From Candidatus Cellulosilyticum pullistercoris (GTDB lineage Bacteria; Bacillota; Clostridia; Lachnospirales; Cellulosilyticaceae): a stretch of 8,822 nt of DNA. This document shows, piece after piece, positions 6,792-8,822 of this stretch. Numbering within the stretch: position 1 is the stretch's first letter; the number at the start of each line of letters is the position of its first letter. The notes below the pieces were generated by a model. That model worked only from the letters and a program-made list of their open reading frames with translations. It made no database searches and had not been told where the DNA came from. The translations under genes and the position numbers were made by a program. The DNA lies in the NCBI GenBank assembly GCA_018883705.1, contig JAHLFQ010000077.1, positions 1 through 8,822 on the forward strand. The letters run 5' to 3'.

Positions 6792-7634
6792 ATGACAAAC
6801 ATATTTGATGACTACAAAAAACAAAAAGATTTCCTCGTCTGTGTAGACTCTGACGGTTGTGCAATAGATACTATGACTATAAAGCATGAAAAATGCTTTG
6901 GGCCTTGTATGGTAGAGGAATGGAACTTAGAACAATGGGAAGAAGACATACTAAATAGATGGAACGAAGTAAATTTATATACCATTACAAGAGGTATTAA
7001 TCGTTTTCAAGGTCTAGCTAAAGCGTTAGAAGAAGTAAATGAAAAATATACTAAGATTGAAGATATAGATAAACTTTTAAACTGGGTTTCAGAAGCAAAA
7101 GAACTTTCTACTAGAGCCTTAGAAAATGAAATGAAACAAAATCCTAGTTGTATTTTTGAAAAAGCTATAAGCTGGTCTAATAAAGTTAATGAAAGTATCA
7201 ATAATCTTACCTTTGAAGAAAAACAGCCTTTTAAAGAAGTTAAAGAAAGCTTAGCTTATATACATCAATTTGCAGATATTGCTATTGTATCTTCTGCTAA
7301 TTTACAAGCAGTTGAAGAAGAGTGGACAGAACATGGTTTATTAGATTATGTAGATATTGTCTTAGCACAAGAAGCGGGAACAAAGTCTATTTGTATAGAG
7401 AAGCTCCTTAAAGAAGGTTATGATAAAGACAAGGTTATTATGCTTGGCGATGCCAAAGGTGATTTGGATGCAGCTGAAAAAAATGGTGTTCTATATTTCC
7501 CAATATTAGTTAGAAATGAAAATAAATCTTGGAAAGAATTTGTAGAGCAAGGTTTAAAAAATGTAATAGATGGCAAATATAGAGGAACATATCAACAAGA
7601 AAAAATTGAGCAATTTTTATCCAACTTATCATAA
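6792..7634 (+). CDS. HAD-superfamily hydrolase of unknown substrate, encoded between uxuA and uxuB
   Basis: A 280-residue protein with all four HAD motifs. Motif I is VCVDSDG with D19 as nucleophile and D21 as acid/base, motif II is IAIVSS (S167), motif III is K198 and motif IV is GDAKGD (D220 and D224). It should be a catalytically intact Mg-dependent phosphatase or phosphotransferase. The stretch between motifs I and II (about 140 residues) is a large, charged, mostly helical cap of C1 type, which sets substrate choice. The segment just after motif I is rich in possible functional residues: C23, H32, C35, C39 and KHEKCFGPCMVEEW. It sits 22 bases after uxuA and 40 before the SDR gene, so it is surely cotranscribed. 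Neither the UxuA nor the UxuB step needs a phosphatase. Removal of a stray phosphorylated sugar acid is one possibility, but the substrate cannot be read from the sequence. Confidence 0.9.
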   Translation: MTNIFDDYKKQKDFLVCVDSDGCAIDTMTIKHEKCFGPCMVEEWNLEQWEEDILNRWNEVNLYTITRGINRFQGLAKALEEVNEKYTKIEDIDKLLNWVSEAKELSTRALENEMKQNPSCIFEKAISWSNKVNESINNLTFEEKQPFKEVKESLAYIHQFADIAIVSSANLQAVEEEWTEHGLLDYVDIVLAQEAGTKSICIEKLLKEGYDKDKVIMLGDAKGDLDAAEKNGVLYFPILVRNENKSWKEFVEQGLKNVIDGKYRGTYQQEKIEQFLSNLS

Positions 7635-7674
7635 GTAAAGTAGATTGAATGAATAAAGATGGAAGGTATTACAT

Positions 7675-8520
7675 ATGGAAAATACATTAGGTGCAGATTT
7701 ACAAGGAAAAGTTGTTGTTATAACAGGTGCCGGAGGCGTTATTTGTAAAGTATTCTCACAAGCTATGGCTAATGTAGGTGCTAAAGTTGCTCTTTTAGAT
7801 AGAAATGAAGATAGAGCTAAAGCTAATGCAGAAGAAATAACTAAAAATGGCGGCATTGCTAAAGGTTATGTATGTAATGTTTTAGATAAAGCTAGCCTAG
7901 AAGCAGCTCATGAAGCTATTTTAAAAGAACTTGGACCTTGTGATATTTTGATTAATGGTGCAGGTGGGAATAATCCTAAGGCTAATACAGATAATGAATT
8001 CTTTAGAGAAGAAGATGTTGATAAAATGAAAACTTTCTTCGACTTAGATGAAGAAGGAATTGAACTTGTATTTAATTTAAACTATATGGGTACATTACTT
8101 CCTTCTCAAATTTTTGCTAAAGATATGATTGGTAGAAAAGGTTGTAGCATCATTAATATATCTAGTATGAATGCTTACACGCCTCTTACTAAAATCCCTG
8201 CATATAGTGGGGCAAAAGCAGCAGTTTCTAATCTTACACAATGGCTAGCAGTGCATTTTTCTAAAGTAGGTATACGTTGTAATGCATTAGCGCCAGGATT
8301 TTTTGTAACAAAACAGAACAAAACTTTATTATATAACGATGATGGGACACCAACTGCTCGTACTGAAAAGATATTAAGAAATACCCCTATGGAACGTTTT
8401 GGAGAAGTAGAAGAGCTAATAGGAACTTTATTATACTTAGCAGATGCAAAAGCATCTGGCTTTGTAACAGGAGTTATTATACCAGTTGATGGTGGTTTCT
8501 CTGCTTACTCAGGTGTTTAA
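7675..8520 (+). CDS. uxuB: SDR-family D-mannonate oxidoreductase (fructuronate reductase), UxuB type
   Basis: A 281-residue classical short-chain dehydrogenase that should interconvert D-fructuronate and D-mannonate with NAD(P)H, supplying mannonate to UxuA. The Rossmann start is VVVITGAGGVIC (13-24). This departs from TGxxxGxG, but a TGxGGVxC form is typical of this subgroup. D42 after the second strand hints at NAD(H) preference. The NGAGG motif is at 94-98 and the catalytic set is N136, S164, Y177 and K181 (YSGAK). The C-terminal PVDGGFSAYSGV is also as expected. A site GGAAGG (7661-7666) lies 8 bases before the ATG. It is the last gene of the operon, followed at once by a terminator. It is not the long-chain mannitol dehydrogenase-type UxuB of E. 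coli. A related sugar-acid dehydrogenase is possible, but the neighbour uxuA supports this call. Confidence 0.9.
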   Translation: MENTLGADLQGKVVVITGAGGVICKVFSQAMANVGAKVALLDRNEDRAKANAEEITKNGGIAKGYVCNVLDKASLEAAHEAILKELGPCDILINGAGGNNPKANTDNEFFREEDVDKMKTFFDLDEEGIELVFNLNYMGTLLPSQIFAKDMIGRKGCSIINISSMNAYTPLTKIPAYSGAKAAVSNLTQWLAVHFSKVGIRCNALAPGFFVTKQNKTLLYNDDGTPTARTEKILRNTPMERFGEVEELIGTLLYLADAKASGFVTGVIIPVDGGFSAYSGV

Positions 8521-8549
8521 AGGTTAAAGCATAATTCGTCATAGATAAT

Positions 8550-8581
8550 AAAAAAGGCAGAACTTAGGTTCTGCCTTTTTT
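8550..8581. terminator. Bidirectional rho-independent terminator between convergent genes
   Basis: Bases 8550-8563 pair with 8568-8581 (14 bp, core GGCAGAAC/GTTCTGCC) around a TTAG loop. Six A precede and six T follow the GC core, so it works on both strands: for the uxuA operon and for the regulator gene coming from the right. It lies 30 bases after the uxuB stop. Confidence 0.93.
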
Positions 8582-8631
8582 ATATGTATAGCTCTACTTT
8601 TGTATTAGAAGAGAGATTTTATTGTTATAGA

Positions 8632-8822
8632 TTATAGTGGATTAAAGTAATTTGGATACTCATAGATTAGATTTATTTTGCTGTTAAAACCATCATAGAT
8701 GTGGTGAGTAAGTAAAGAATTAAGCTTTTCAACATCTTTATTTTTAATATAGACAAGTAATTGTTGGTGTTCATTATAAAGCTTTTCAGCGGAAGTTTTA
8801 TCTTCAAAATTTAAGAAAGTCC
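8632..8822 (-). CDS. C-terminal end of a second FCD-type GntR regulator (partial, cut by window edge)
   Basis: Reading the - strand from the right edge gives 62 codons and a TAA stop at 8634-8632. The peptide contains EHQQLLVYIKNKDVEKLNSLLTHH (by parts: EHQQLL, IKNKDVEKLNSLL, THHIYDGF). This is the usual end of an FCD domain: a ligand His in an EHQ motif, a short helix with a K-D turn, then a second ligand His before the last helix. The DNA-binding part and the start lie outside. The gene is convergent with the uxuA operon and shares its terminator. It may control this operon or another set of uronate genes to the right. The assignment rests on a short tail, so it is moderately sure. Confidence 0.75.
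   Translation of the reverse strand, partial: TFLNFEDKTSAEKLYNEHQQLLVYIKNKDVEKLNSLLTHHIYDGFNSKINLIYEYPNYFNPL

Noticed and set aside
6630..7201. Short - strand open frames across the uxuA-HAD junction and within the HAD gene
   Set aside because: They overlap intact genes with motifs on the + strand and show no independent support.
1..8822. CRISPR array, tRNA/rRNA genes, insertion sequences or phage genes
   Set aside because: No regularly spaced short repeats, no tRNA-like cloverleaf stretch, no transposase or integrase coding, and no terminal inverted repeats were seen on either strand.

Overview
The window is AT-rich DNA with tightly packed genes, strong Shine-Dalgarno sites and U-tract terminators. 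Together with the protein families present, this suggests a low-GC Firmicute of the Clostridium type, probably living in the gut or on an animal host. Genus and species cannot be fixed from the sequence alone.

Layout. (1) Bases 1-4608, + strand: the 3' part of a very large multidomain protein that runs in from the left edge. It has tandem discoidin-like (F5/8C, CBM32-type) units, a gluzincin M60 peptidase domain (HELGH ... E), Ig-like modules, two NPCBM/CBM51 modules, a FIVAR helical module and a short leucine-rich-repeat tail. This is the architecture of mucin/O-glycoprotein peptidases. A strong terminator closes it. (2) Bases 4752-5450, + strand: a FadR/FCD-type GntR regulator that starts at TTG, with its own promoter, a palindrome over the promoter and a hairpin terminator overlapping its stop codon. 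(3) Bases 5729-8520, + strand: a three-gene operon of uxuA (D-mannonate dehydratase), an uncharacterised HAD hydrolase, and an SDR D-mannonate oxidoreductase (uxuB type). A promoter with a nearly perfect 21-bp palindrome just downstream precedes it, and a bidirectional terminator ends it. (4) Bases 8632-8822, - strand: the C-terminal end of a second FCD-type GntR regulator, convergent with the operon and cut by the right edge.

How it may fit together. UxuB interconverts fructuronate and mannonate, and UxuA dehydrates mannonate to 2-keto-3-deoxygluconate, so the operon is the middle of a hexuronate (glucuronate) catabolic route. The isomerase, KDG kinase, KDPG aldolase and transporter are not in the window. 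One or both GntR proteins are the likely local regulators. The M60 protein is a separate transcription unit. Its link to uronate use (host glycan foraging) is only an inference from proximity.

The least explained items are the HAD protein between uxuA and uxuB, the 20-bp exact repeat shared by the end of the regulator gene and the uxuA operator region, and a near-consensus cre-like site at the start of the regulator gene. I found no clear sign of a wholly new system.
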